From contig NZ_JADBGF010000001.1 in NCBI RefSeq assembly GCF_014873495.1, forward strand, positions 8,556,001 to 8,620,000: a DNA stretch of 64,000 nt, written 5' to 3'. This DNA comes from Streptomyces stelliscabiei (GTDB taxonomy: Bacteria > Actinomycetota > Actinomycetes > Streptomycetales > Streptomycetaceae). Positions 1-8,397 of the stretch are shown here, in pieces (positions within the stretch are counted from its first letter, which is position 1; every line of letters begins with the position of its first letter). The notes beneath the pieces are model-generated. The model ran no database searches, had not been told where the DNA came from, and saw only the letters and a list, made by a program, of their open reading frames with translations. Made by a program: the position numbers and the translations under genes.

Positions 1-191
1 CCCACTGGATAGTTAGTAGCGGTTGGCTACGGATGTTGCGCCGACGTTTCCCGGGTGTCAAGAGGTCATGCCGAAGGATCTCCGGCGGCGCGGGGCGGCG
101 CGGCGCAGGGCGGCCGGGCCGAGGGCGACGCGGCCGGACGGCCGCGCGTCCCGCCGCCGTGTTCCCCGTGTTCCCCGTGTTCTCCGCGTGC

Positions 192-857
192 TCAGTCCGC
201 CGCGCGGTCCGCCGTCAGATACGCGATCACCATGTCGCCGAGCATCGTGCGGTAGTGCTCGCGCTGACCGGGATCGACCAGGTCGCGCCCGAAGAGGGCG
301 CCGAAGGTGTGGCGGTTGGCGACCCGGAAGAAGCAGAACGCGCTGATCATCGCGTGCAGGTCGACGGCGTCGACCTCGGCCGTGAACAGGCCCGACCGGC
401 GGCCCGACGCCAGGATCCGGCGGATCACGTCCAGCGCGGGCGAGCCGATCCTGCCGAGCATCTCGGAGGAGGCGATGTGCTCGGCCTCGTGGATGTTCTC
501 GATGCTCACCAGACGGATGAAGTCGGGGTGCGCCTCATGGTGGTCGAAGGTCACCTCGGCGAGCCGGCGGATGGCCGCGACCGGGTCCAGATGCTCGACG
601 TCCAGCTCCTGCTCGGTCTGCCGGATCACGGAGTACGCCCGCTCCAGCACGGCGGTGAACAGCTGTTCCTTGCCGCCGAAGTAGTAGTAGATCATCCGCT
701 TCGTGGTGCGGGTCCGGGCCGCGATCTCGTCGACGCGGGCACCGGCGAACCCGGAACGGGCGAACTCCCTGGTCGCGACGTCGAGGATCTCGGCCTTGGT
801 GCGGGCGGCGTCACGGATGCGCCCGTTCGGTCGTGCCGGTTCTTCGACGCTGGTCAT
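192..857 (-). CDS. TetR-family transcriptional regulator (quinate/shikimate operon)
   Basis: 221 aa one-component repressor. The N-terminal helix-turn-helix lies at about residues 41-60 (VDEIAARTRTTKRMIYYYF), followed by an all-helical ligand domain resembling the NicS-type TetR C-terminus. The ATG at 857 is chosen because the next upstream residues do not resemble the family. It is transcribed divergently from a quinate/shikimate dehydrogenase and a dehydroshikimate dehydratase, and a 10-bp inverted repeat lies in the shared control region. The likely role, inferred from position, is repression of these catabolic genes with a pathway compound (quinate, dehydroshikimate or protocatechuate) as inducer. 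The ligand cannot be read from the sequence. Confidence 0.88.
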   Translation of the reverse strand: MTSVEEPARPNGRIRDAARTKAEILDVATREFARSGFAGARVDEIAARTRTTKRMIYYYFGGKEQLFTAVLERAYSVIRQTEQELDVEHLDPVAAIRRLAEVTFDHHEAHPDFIRLVSIENIHEAEHIASSEMLGRIGSPALDVIRRILASGRRSGLFTAEVDAVDLHAMISAFCFFRVANRHTFGALFGRDLVDPGQREHYRTMLGDMVIAYLTADRAAD

Positions 858-901
858 CGCGTTCCTTCGGGCAAGGGGCCAGTGTCGGCGATTGTAGAAG
901 C

Positions 902-924
902 CCCCGCCCGGCGGCCGGGCGGGG
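902..924. repeat. Perfect 10-bp GC hairpin in the tetR-aroE intergenic region
   Basis: Arms CCCCGCCCGG and CCGGGCGGGG flank a 3-base loop, just upstream of the TetR start. There is no T-run, so it may be an mRNA leader structure rather than a terminator. An imperfect 18-base direct repeat (955-972 and 979-996, GATCCCGGTCsTGCTCsG) follows. Function unknown. Confidence 0.45.
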
Positions 925-1056
925 CGTTCCCGTGCCGGTCCTGGTCCGGGGTTCGATCCCGGTCCTGCTCCGGCGCCCGATCCCGGTCGTGCTCGGGCCG
1001 TGTTCGCGGCCGTGTTCAGGCCGGGGCCTTCCCAGGTCCGATGCCCGGATGCTATG

Positions 1057-1082
1057 ACTAACGTACTAGTTCGTACATTAGT
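1057..1082. promoter_or_regulatory. Candidate TetR operator, 10-6-10 inverted repeat
   Basis: ACTAACGTAC (1057-1066) and GTACATTAGT (1073-1082) are inverted copies with one mismatch, separated by TAGTTC. The site ends 22 bases before the GTG start of the dehydrogenase and lies between the divergent genes. It is unusually AT-rich for the region. TetR proteins typically bind such palindromes, so this is the likely binding site of the 192-857 product. Confidence 0.7.
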
Positions 1083-1104
1083 GAGCCGCTCAGGAGGCCC
1101 CGTC

Positions 1105-2004
1105 GTGCCCCAGGTCTCGAACCCCGCCTCTGCGCGGGACTCGTATCTCGTCGGCCTCATCGGCTCCGGTATCGGGCCCTCGCTCAGCCCTGCCCTGCAC
1201 GAGCGGGAGGCCGACCGGCAGGGCCTGCGCTGTCTGTACCGGCTGATCGACATCGACGACCTCGGGGTCGCGCCGGAGGCGGTCGGCGACCTCGTACGCG
1301 CCGCCCGTGACCTGGGCTTCGACGGGCTGAACATCACGCACCCGTGCAAGCAGCTCGTCATCGGGCACCTCGACGGACTCGCCCCGCAGGCCGCCGCGCT
1401 CGGCGCGGTCAACACCGTCGTCTTCGAGGAAGGCCGGGCCGTCGGCCACAACACGGACGTCACCGGCTTCGCCGCGTCCTTCGCCCGCGGGCTGCCCGAC
1501 GCCCCCCTGGAGCGGGTGGTGCAGCTGGGAGCAGGGGGCGCGGGCGCGGCCGTCGCGCACGCCACGCTCACGCTCGGCGCGGAGCACGTCACCGTCGTCG
1601 ACGCGATGCCCGACCGGGCGACCGACCTCGCCGCCTCCCTCACCCGGCACTTCGGTCCGGGGCGGGCCGCCGCGGCGACGCCGGAGGCGCTGCCGGCGCT
1701 GCTGGGGGCGGCCGACGGGGTCGTCCACGCGACGCCCACCGGGATGGCCGCGCACCCGGGACTGCCCTTCGCCGCCGAGCTGCTGCACCCCGGGCTGTGG
1801 GTGGCGGAGGTGGTGTACCGGCCGCTGGAGACGGAACTGCTGCGCGCGGCCCGGGCGGCGGGGTGCGCCACGCTGGACGGGGGAGGGATGGCGGCGTTCC
1901 AGGCCGCGGACGCGTTCCGCCTGTTCGCCGGGCGCGAGCCGGACACGATGCGGATGCTGGCCGACATCACCGAGCTGGCCGGGATCGCGGGCGCCCGCAA
2001 CTGA
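1105..2004 (+). CDS. aroE: Shikimate/quinate 5-dehydrogenase (catabolic AroE paralogue)
   Basis: 299 aa. Oxidises shikimate or quinate at C3/C5 using a nicotinamide cofactor. Visible motifs: substrate-binding SLSPALHE near residue 28, catalytic Lys82 in ITHPCKQ, Asp118 in NTDVTGF, and the Rossmann glycine motif QLGAGGAGAAVAH. An acidic residue after the second beta strand (VVDAMPDR) favours NAD over NADP, which fits a catabolic rather than a biosynthetic enzyme. The GTG at 1105 is chosen because AGGAGG (1092-1097) precedes it by seven bases; longer starts would run through the operator. Gene order with the downstream dehydratase gives the quinate/shikimate-to-protocatechuate route. A 3-dehydroquinate dehydratase is not in this window. 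Confidence 0.9.
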   Translation: MPQVSNPASARDSYLVGLIGSGIGPSLSPALHEREADRQGLRCLYRLIDIDDLGVAPEAVGDLVRAARDLGFDGLNITHPCKQLVIGHLDGLAPQAAALGAVNTVVFEEGRAVGHNTDVTGFAASFARGLPDAPLERVVQLGAGGAGAAVAHATLTLGAEHVTVVDAMPDRATDLAASLTRHFGPGRAAAATPEALPALLGAADGVVHATPTGMAAHPGLPFAAELLHPGLWVAEVVYRPLETELLRAARAAGCATLDGGGMAAFQAADAFRLFAGREPDTMRMLADITELAGIAGARN

Positions 2005-2065
2005 CCGCCGTCGGGCGCGCGGCGTCACCTCATTGAGCCTCGATGAGCCTCCAAGGAGCACCACC

Positions 2066-3856
2066 ATGCGTACATCCATCGCCACCGTCTCGCTCAGCGG
2101 GTCCCTCACCGAGAAGCTGACCGCCGCCGCGCGGGCCGGCTTCGACGGGGTGGAGATCTTCGAGAACGATCTGCTCGCCAGCCCGCTCGCGCCCGAGGAG
2201 GTGCGGGCCCGCTGCGCGGACCTGGGCCTGAGCATCGACCTCTACCAGCCGATGCGGGACATCGAGGCCGTACCGGCGGAGGTGTTCGACCGGAATCTGC
2301 GGCGGGCCCGGCACAAGTTCGAGGTGATGGGGCGGCTCGGCTGCGACACGGTGCTCGTCTGCTCCAGCGTGCATCCGCTCGCCGAGGACGACGACGCGCT
2401 CGCCGCGTACCACCTGCGGCAACTCGCTTCCCTTGCACAGGAGTTCGGCATCCGGGTCGCGTACGAGGCGTTGGCGTGGGGGCGGCACGTCAGTACGTAC
2501 GACCACGCGTGGCGCATCGTGGAGGCGGCCGACCACCCGGCGCTCGGCACCTGCCTGGACAGCTTCCACATCCTGGCCCGGGGCTCCGACCCCAAGGCGG
2601 TCGAGGACATCCCCGGCGAGAAGATCTTCTTCCTGCAGCTCGCCGACGCGCCGCTGATGGCGATGGACGTGCTGCAGTGGAGCCGGCACTACCGCTGTTT
2701 CCCGGGACAGGGCGGCCTCGACGTCACCGGGCTGGTGCGGCACGTCATGGCGGCCGGATACGACGGACCGCTGTCGCTGGAGGTCTTCAACGACGTCTTC
2801 CGGCAGGCCGAGGCCGGCCCCACCGCCGTGGACGCCCACCGCTCGCTGCTGATGCTCCAGGAGGCGGCGGGCATCGCCGCGCTGCCGGAGCGGGTGGTGC
2901 CCACGGGTGTCGCCTTCACCGAGCTGGTCACGCCCGACGCCGAACCGGTGGGCGCGCTGCTCGGCGCGCTCGGCTTCGCCCGCACCGCCCGGCACCGCAG
3001 CAAGCCGGTCGACCTCTGGCAGCAGGGCGAGGCACGCGTGCTGGTCAACACCGGCCCGGCCGCCCGGCGCGAGGGCACCCAGCTCGCGGCGATCGGACTG
3101 GAGTCACCGGACCCGGCCGGGGCCGCCCGCCGGGCCGAGGCCCTGCTCGCACCGGTGCTGCCGCGCCGCCGCGCCGCCGAGGACGCGGCCCTGGACGCGG
3201 TGGCCGCCCCCGACGGCACGGAACTCTTCTTCTGCGCCCCGGACCGCCCCGGACTCCCCAGCTGGACCGCGGACTTCCGGCCCGTCGACCACACCGGGCC
3301 GGCGGACCACGTCCGCGGCGTCGACCACCTCGCCCTGACCCAGCCCTGGCACCAGTTCGACGAGGCCGCCCTCTTCCACCGCACGGTGCTCGGCCTCCGG
3401 GCCAGCGGCAGCGTCGACGTCGCCGACCCCTACGGCCTGTTCCGCAGCCGGCCGGTGACCAACGAGGACGGCAGCGTCCGGATCGCCCTCGGCGTCGGCC
3501 CCGCCCCGACCGACGACACCGCCCGCCCCCAGCACATCGCCCTCGCCACGGACGACGTGGTCGCGGCGGCCCGCGCCTTCCGCGCGGCCGGGGGCCGGCT
3601 GCTGGCCGTCCCCGCGAACTACCACGACGACCTGGCCGCACGGTTCGCGTTCGCCGACGGCGAGCTGGAGACGTACCGCGAACTCGGGATCCTCTACGAC
3701 CGTGACGAGGACGGCGAGTTCCGCCACTGCTACACCGAGACCGTCGGCCGGGTCTTCTTCGAACTCGTCCAGCGGGACGGTGGCCATCAGGGCTACGGCG
3801 CGCCGAACGCGCCCGTGCGCCTCGCCGCCCAGCACGCCGGGCGGCCGGTCGGCTGA
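2066..3856 (+). CDS. qsuB: 3-dehydroshikimate dehydratase, QuiC1/QsuB type, fused to an HPPD-like domain
   Basis: 596 aa. Converts 3-dehydroshikimate to protocatechuate. The N-terminal half (about 1-265) is a sugar-phosphate-isomerase-like TIM barrel with the expected divalent metal ligands Glu134 (AYEALAWG), Asp165 (CLDSFHI), Gln191 (FLQLAD) and Glu239 (SLEVFND). The C-terminal half (about 280-596) is a vicinal-oxygen-chelate fold like 4-hydroxyphenylpyruvate dioxygenase. It keeps the putative iron triad His421 (VDHLAL), His490 (PQHIAL) and Glu566 (FFELVQ). The same two-domain architecture is known from Pseudomonas QuiC1 and Corynebacterium QsuB. The ATG at 2066 follows AAGGAG. It lies 61 bases after aroE and is presumably cotranscribed with it. 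Confidence 0.92.
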   Translation: MRTSIATVSLSGSLTEKLTAAARAGFDGVEIFENDLLASPLAPEEVRARCADLGLSIDLYQPMRDIEAVPAEVFDRNLRRARHKFEVMGRLGCDTVLVCSSVHPLAEDDDALAAYHLRQLASLAQEFGIRVAYEALAWGRHVSTYDHAWRIVEAADHPALGTCLDSFHILARGSDPKAVEDIPGEKIFFLQLADAPLMAMDVLQWSRHYRCFPGQGGLDVTGLVRHVMAAGYDGPLSLEVFNDVFRQAEAGPTAVDAHRSLLMLQEAAGIAALPERVVPTGVAFTELVTPDAEPVGALLGALGFARTARHRSKPVDLWQQGEARVLVNTGPAARREGTQLAAIGLESPDPAGAARRAEALLAPVLPRRRAAEDAALDAVAAPDGTELFFCAPDRPGLPSWTADFRPVDHTGPADHVRGVDHLALTQPWHQFDEAALFHRTVLGLRASGSVDVADPYGLFRSRPVTNEDGSVRIALGVGPAPTDDTARPQHIALATDDVVAAARAFRAAGGRLLAVPANYHDDLAARFAFADGELETYRELGILYDRDEDGEFRHCYTETVGRVFFELVQRDGGHQGYGAPNAPVRLAAQHAGRPVG

Positions 3857-3862
3857 GGGGAG

Positions 3863-5338
3863 TCACTGACGGCTGACGGTGCGTGTCACGCCGGTGACGA
3901 CCGTCGTCGCCAGGATCCAGCCGGTGATGACGAGAACGTACGACAGCCACTGACCCGGCCCCTCGGGCGCGTAGGCCCGCTCCTGTCCGAAGTCGATGAT
4001 CGGCAGAAGGAGGTCGAGGGTGTAGAAGACCGCGTTGAACGGCGGGGCCTCGTCCGCCTTCAGCGGGCTCGGCGGCTGCGCCGCATACGCGACCGACCCC
4101 ACCGCCATCAGCGACAGCATCCAGACCGCCGCGCGCAGCGGACGGAAGCCGTAGCCGACGGTGGCGTCCTGGGCGTAGCCCCAGAGCCGCCCGTACCAGC
4201 GGAGCGTGGCCCGGTGCCGGCGCTGCTTCGCGAGCTGGACGCGCCGGGCCGCGTCCTCGTCACCGATCCGGCGGTACGAGGCCGTCAACTGCTCGTAGGC
4301 GTACGGCAGATACGCCTCCCCGTCCCGCTCCAGCATGGGCAGCCGCCGCTGGGCGGGCTCGTGCGGGATGAGGGAGGTGTAGGTGAGGCTGTTCAGCAGA
4401 ACCGTGTCCGGCAGCATGTCCGGCTCCGCGAACAGCACCTCTATCTGGGCGCGCCGCATGTTGAGGATGCCCTCCATCGGGGGGCCGTTGCGCAGCCACA
4501 GTTCGCTGATGACGGAACTGCTCACCCGCAGCGCCGTGCCCCCGGGATTCGACAACCGCGCGTACGACAGCTCCAGCCAGCCGCCCACCCGGGCACCGCG
4601 CAGCTCGACCCGGCCGCGTACGTCCGCGTGGCGCAGCACGATGTCGGACTCGGTGGCGAGCGCCTCCGCGCCGAGGGCGGTGCCGCCGGGCCGGTGCAGC
4701 CGTGCGCGCTTCAGATCGACCGCGCCGGCGACATGGGCACCGCCGAGCCGGACCTCACCCTTCGCGCGCAGTCCGGGGGCGCACAACTCCTCGCCGATCT
4801 CCGCCTGGTTGAGCCGCAGGGCGGGCTCGTCGTCCGACCCGGTGAACTCGGCGCGCTCCATGAACAGGGTCCCGGAGATCTGCGCCCCGGTGAGCCGGAC
4901 CGGGCCCCGGAACCGGCATGCGGTCAGCCGCAGGCCGCCGTCGACCCGTACCCGGGCCGAACGCAGGCCGGGCAGCACGGACCTGCTCAGATTGAGATAG
5001 GTGAACCGCGCGCCCGAGAAGTCGGGGACCTCGTCGAAGCGGCAGCCGCTCAGCCGGACGACGCTGCCGACCGAGGCGTACTTCAGCTCCAGTCCGCCGG
5101 TGATCCGGGCGCCCTCGATCTTGAGGGCGGCGACCTCGCCCTCCTCCTGGGGAGCGGTGAGCAGCAACGCCCGCAGCACCCGGGCCCGGACGGTCCGCTC
5201 GGGTCCCCAGCCGGAGCCGTCCGCCGCGCTCCCGCCCTCGGCCGTTCCCGGACCGGCGCTCGTGAAGTCCACCGCCGCGCCGAGCGGAAAGGCGTCCCAC
5301 ACCCGCCGCTCGGCCGCCGTCAGATCGTTGATCATCAT
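3863..5338 (-). CDS. Pentapeptide-repeat-like membrane protein of unknown function
   Basis: 491 aa. After a short N-terminal segment (NDLTAAERRVWDAF), roughly residues 55-290 form repeated strands of the type LxxAxVxGxVxL (for example GGAHVAGAVDLKRARL, RHADVRGRVELRGARVGGWLEL), typical of a right-handed beta-helix. Two hydrophobic helices follow near the C-terminus (AAVWMLSLMAVGSVAYAA and WLSYVLVITGWILATTVVTG). Relatives in Streptomyces are often labelled membrane-associated oxidoreductase, but I see no redox motif. Start: ATG at 5338 (or 5335), preceded by GGGTGAG. It is on the same strand as the iol genes, 74 bases beyond the last one, so read-through is possible. It converges on qsuB with 6 bases between. 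Confidence 0.75.
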   Translation of the reverse strand: MMINDLTAAERRVWDAFPLGAAVDFTSAGPGTAEGGSAADGSGWGPERTVRARVLRALLLTAPQEEGEVAALKIEGARITGGLELKYASVGSVVRLSGCRFDEVPDFSGARFTYLNLSRSVLPGLRSARVRVDGGLRLTACRFRGPVRLTGAQISGTLFMERAEFTGSDDEPALRLNQAEIGEELCAPGLRAKGEVRLGGAHVAGAVDLKRARLHRPGGTALGAEALATESDIVLRHADVRGRVELRGARVGGWLELSYARLSNPGGTALRVSSSVISELWLRNGPPMEGILNMRRAQIEVLFAEPDMLPDTVLLNSLTYTSLIPHEPAQRRLPMLERDGEAYLPYAYEQLTASYRRIGDEDAARRVQLAKQRRHRATLRWYGRLWGYAQDATVGYGFRPLRAAVWMLSLMAVGSVAYAAQPPSPLKADEAPPFNAVFYTLDLLLPIIDFGQERAYAPEGPGQWLSYVLVITGWILATTVVTGVTRTVSRQ

Positions 5339-5412
5339 CAACGCGCATCTCACCCGCAACGCCTGTACCTGTCAACCACGCCTAGTGGCCGCAGACTTCG
5401 GCAGCGTGCCCG

Positions 5413-6279
5413 CTACGAGGCGAGTTCCTTGGTGATGCGGTCCAGCATGAACGCGGAGGACTCCTTGGCGCGTTCCTCCCAGGCGAAGACGCAGGCCGTG
5501 GCGACGCCGTCGAAGTCCAGCTCGCGCAGGGTGCCGAAGAAGACGTCCCAGTCGACCTCGCCCTGGCCGATGTCCAGGTGCTGGTGGATCCGGGCGGTGG
5601 TGCCGGGCGGGTTGAGGATGTAGCGCAGCCCGCTGGATCCCTTGTGGTTGAAGGAGTCGGCGATGTGCACGTGCCGGAGCCTGTCACCCGCGTACCGCAT
5701 CATCGCCGCGATGTCCGCCGTCGGATCGGCCCCCGAGAGGTGGAAGGAGTGCGGCGCGCAGTAGAGGTAGTTGACCCAGGGCTTGTCGATCGCCCGGACC
5801 AGGTCGACGGCGGGGGTGTTCTCCTCGCAGAAGTCGTCCGGGTGCGCCTCCAGGTTCAGCGCGATGCCCTCCCGCTCGAAGAGGGGGAGCAGTTCCTCCA
5901 ACGAGCGCCAGAACGCCGCCTCGCTCTCGGCCGCGCGCTCGGGACGGCCGTTGAACTCCGAGTTCATCAGCGGGCATTCGAGGTCGGAGGTGATCTCGAT
6001 CATCCGCTTCCAGTAGCGCACCGCGGCCTGCCGTTCGGTCTCGTCGGGCGAGGACCACTTGTACAGGGGCAGTACCGAGGACAGCCGCACACCGTGGGTG
6101 CGCAGGGAGGTCTTCAGCTCGGCGACGCGCTCGTCGTCCGCCCGCGGGTGCAGGAAGAACGGCATGAAGTCGTCCCGCGGCGACAGTTCGATGTATCCGT
6201 AGCCGAGTTCGGCGACCGTGCGCACCATCTCGTCGATCGGCAGCGCGCGGAACATGTACGGGTCGAGGGCGATCTTCAC
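5413..6279 (-). CDS. IolH-like sugar phosphate isomerase/epimerase (TIM barrel)
   Basis: 288 aa member of the xylose-isomerase-like TIM-barrel family. It has the usual metal-site segments (NLEAHPDDF, YLYCAPHSFHLS, HVHIADSFNH and a C-terminal GQGEVDWDVFF). The GTG start overlaps the iolG stop by four bases (GTGA), showing translational coupling. Position as the last gene of the inositol operon, and similarity in type to IolH/IolE, suggest a role in inositol or inosose isomer processing. The exact reaction is not established for this subgroup. Confidence 0.82.
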   Translation of the reverse strand: MKIALDPYMFRALPIDEMVRTVAELGYGYIELSPRDDFMPFFLHPRADDERVAELKTSLRTHGVRLSSVLPLYKWSSPDETERQAAVRYWKRMIEITSDLECPLMNSEFNGRPERAAESEAAFWRSLEELLPLFEREGIALNLEAHPDDFCEENTPAVDLVRAIDKPWVNYLYCAPHSFHLSGADPTADIAAMMRYAGDRLRHVHIADSFNHKGSSGLRYILNPPGTTARIHQHLDIGQGEVDWDVFFGTLRELDFDGVATACVFAWEERAKESSAFMLDRITKELAS

Positions 6280-7292
6280 GCGGTGCCTCCGTAGAGAGTG
6301 GGGCGGGGCTTGAGGTCCGTGGCGACGACGCGGCCCGTCTCCAGGGCCTCGACGGTCGCGGCGGTGATGACGGTGGCGGCGTAGCCGTCCCAGGCGGACG
6401 GGCCGGTGGGTTCGTCGCCGGCCGCCAGGGTCGCGATCCACTCGCGGAACTCCGTGTCGAAGGCGTCCCGGAAGCGTCCCACCCAGTCCGTCAGCACCTC
6501 CGTGGTGTGCTGGGCCGATGTGCGTACGCCCACCGCGGCGGGGTCGGGCAGCCGGACCAGACCCTCCTCGCCGACCGCCTCGCACTGGATGTCGTATCCG
6601 TACTGGCAGTTGACGAAGACCTCCAGATCGATACGGACGCCCTTGGCCGTCTCGAAGAGCATGATCTGCGGGTCCTTGAGGTGCGCGAACCGCTTGCCGG
6701 TGGCACGCGGGGTCACCACCTGCGTGGAGACGATCTCGTCGTCCAGCAGCCAGCGCAGCACGTCCACCTCGTGCACCGCCGTGTCCAGGGCGGCCATCGC
6801 GGACGTGTACGACTGCGGGACCGTCGGGTTGCGGTGCGCGCAGTGCACGATCAGCGGCTCGCCGATGCGGCCGGAGTCGATGACCTGCTTCATCTGGCGG
6901 TAGCCGGCGTCGTAGCGGCGCATGAAGCCGACCTGGACCAGGCGGCGCCCGTGCGCCGTCTCCGCCTCGATGATCCTCAGACAGTCCTCGGCGGTGGTGG
7001 CCAGCGGCTTCTCGCAGAAGACCGGCTTGCCCGCCGCGATCGCGTTCAGGACGTGCTCGGCGTGCGTGGGCCCCCACGACGTCACGAGAACGGCGTCGAC
7101 GTCGTCCGACGCGACCACCGCCGCGCCGTCCGACAGGACCCGCGCGCCGAACGGTGCCGCGGCCGCCTCGGCGCGGGCAGCGTCGATGTCGGTGACCGCG
7201 GTGACCCGGGCACCGGTGACGGTGTGGGTGAGGCGGCGGATGTGTTCGTGGCCGATCCAGCCGGCGCCGATGACGCCTACACGTACAGTCAT
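6276..7292 (-). CDS. iolG: myo-inositol 2-dehydrogenase
   Basis: 338 aa Gfo/Idh/MocA oxidoreductase. Oxidises myo-inositol to 2-keto-myo-inositol (scyllo-inosose) with NAD, the first step of the pathway. N-terminal Rossmann fold with GVIGAGWIGHEHI, the catalytic-site EKPLA motif near residue 96, and the C-terminal signature HEVDVLRWLL. The ATG at 7292 is used with AAGGA six bases upstream; a TTG two codons earlier would sit on the ribosome site. It is separated from iolE by 123 bases, the largest gap in this operon, where a secondary promoter is possible though none is obvious. Confidence 0.92.
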   Translation of the reverse strand: MTVRVGVIGAGWIGHEHIRRLTHTVTGARVTAVTDIDAARAEAAAAPFGARVLSDGAAVVASDDVDAVLVTSWGPTHAEHVLNAIAAGKPVFCEKPLATTAEDCLRIIEAETAHGRRLVQVGFMRRYDAGYRQMKQVIDSGRIGEPLIVHCAHRNPTVPQSYTSAMAALDTAVHEVDVLRWLLDDEIVSTQVVTPRATGKRFAHLKDPQIMLFETAKGVRIDLEVFVNCQYGYDIQCEAVGEEGLVRLPDPAAVGVRTSAQHTTEVLTDWVGRFRDAFDTEFREWIATLAAGDEPTGPSAWDGYAATVITAATVEALETGRVVATDLKPRPTLYGGTA

Positions 7293-7415
7293 GGTCAATC
7301 CTTCTGGGAGAACGGGGAGAAGCGCGCCCGGAGTTCGGCAGCCCGCCGGCGGCGCGCGGTCCGTGACGGATGTGGCCGGGTGGCGGGCGTTGCGTCCCTG
7401 ACATCCATGGGGTCC

Positions 7416-8366
7416 CTACCGGCGGGTGCCGGGGCGCCGGGTCCCGGCCAGACCGCAGCCGGCCAGGTGCTCACGGGTGCTCACCGCGATGGGCAGCGGC
7501 ACCTCGGGAGCGCACGGGTACAGGTCCTGCTCGACGATGACGAACAACTCGGCGTCCAGCTTGGCCAGTTCGGCGACCACGTCGGCGGGCCTGGGCACCC
7601 CCGCGGGCGGCGACACGCACACCCCGCGCTTGACGGCCTCCCCGAACGACAGCTTCTCCGCCGCCACCTGGGCGAGGATCTCGGGGTCCATCTGCTTGAT
7701 GTGGACGTAGCCGACGCGCTCGCCGAACCGGCGGATCAGGTCGAGGTTGTCGCCGCCGCCGTAGGCCACGTGCCCGGTGTCCAGGCACAGGTTGGTCCAG
7801 CGCGAGTCGGACTCGTCGAGCAGCCGCTCGATCTCCGGCTGGGTCTGGATGTGGCTGTCGGCGTGCGGGTGGAGGACCAGACGGATGTCGTACTCGTCGA
7901 GCAGCAGCCGGCCGAGCCGGTCCGCGGCCCTGCCGAAGCCCGCCCACTGCGCCGCGGTCAGCTCGGGCGACTCGGTGAACTCACCGGTCTTCTCGTCCCG
8001 GTACATGGGAGGGATGAGGACCAGGTGGTGCGCGCCGGCCGCCGCGGTCAGCGTGGCGACCTGCCGGACGTGGGCGAGCATCTCGTCCCACGCCTCGGGC
8101 CGGTGCAGCGCGCCGAACGCGGTGCCGCCCGACACCTGCAGGCCGCGCGCGTCCAGCTCCTCCTTCAGGCGCTGCGGGTCGGTCGGGAGATAGCCGTACG
8201 GGCCCAGCTCCAGCCACTGGTAGCCGGCCTGCGCGAGTTCGTCGAGGAACCGGGTGTACGACACCTGGTGCTCGTCCTCGGGGAACCAGACGCCCCAGGA
8301 GTCGGGGGCGGAGCCCAGGCAGAGGTTGCCCGCGACGGTGCGGAGGGGGGATGGCGCCGTTGCCAT
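7416..8366 (-). CDS. iolE: Inosose dehydratase
   Basis: 316 aa. Dehydrates 2-keto-myo-inositol to 3D-(3,5/4)-trihydroxycyclohexane-1,2-dione. TIM-barrel fold of the sugar phosphate isomerase superfamily with characteristic APDSWGVWFPEDE near the N-terminus, metal-site segments LVLHPHADSHIQ and CLDTGHVAYGG, and YVHIKQMDP. ATG start with AAGGA nine bases upstream. It lies 31 bases after iolA. Length and motifs match IolE well. Confidence 0.92.
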   Translation of the reverse strand: MATAPSPLRTVAGNLCLGSAPDSWGVWFPEDEHQVSYTRFLDELAQAGYQWLELGPYGYLPTDPQRLKEELDARGLQVSGGTAFGALHRPEAWDEMLAHVRQVATLTAAAGAHHLVLIPPMYRDEKTGEFTESPELTAAQWAGFGRAADRLGRLLLDEYDIRLVLHPHADSHIQTQPEIERLLDESDSRWTNLCLDTGHVAYGGGDNLDLIRRFGERVGYVHIKQMDPEILAQVAAEKLSFGEAVKRGVCVSPPAGVPRPADVVAELAKLDAELFVIVEQDLYPCAPEVPLPIAVSTREHLAGCGLAGTRRPGTRR

Positions 8367-8397
8367 GGCGTGTCCTTAGGGGTGAGGGGACTGGGTG

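Noticed and set aside
1090..2235. Minus-strand open frame opposite the aroE-type gene
   Set aside because: Its codon third-position pattern follows the sense gene on the other strand and there is no recognisable domain.
7293..7415. Separate promoter for iolG in the 123-base gap after iolE
   Set aside because: No -35/-10 pair or CTAGxGCGCxCTAG site was found there; the genes are probably in one transcript.
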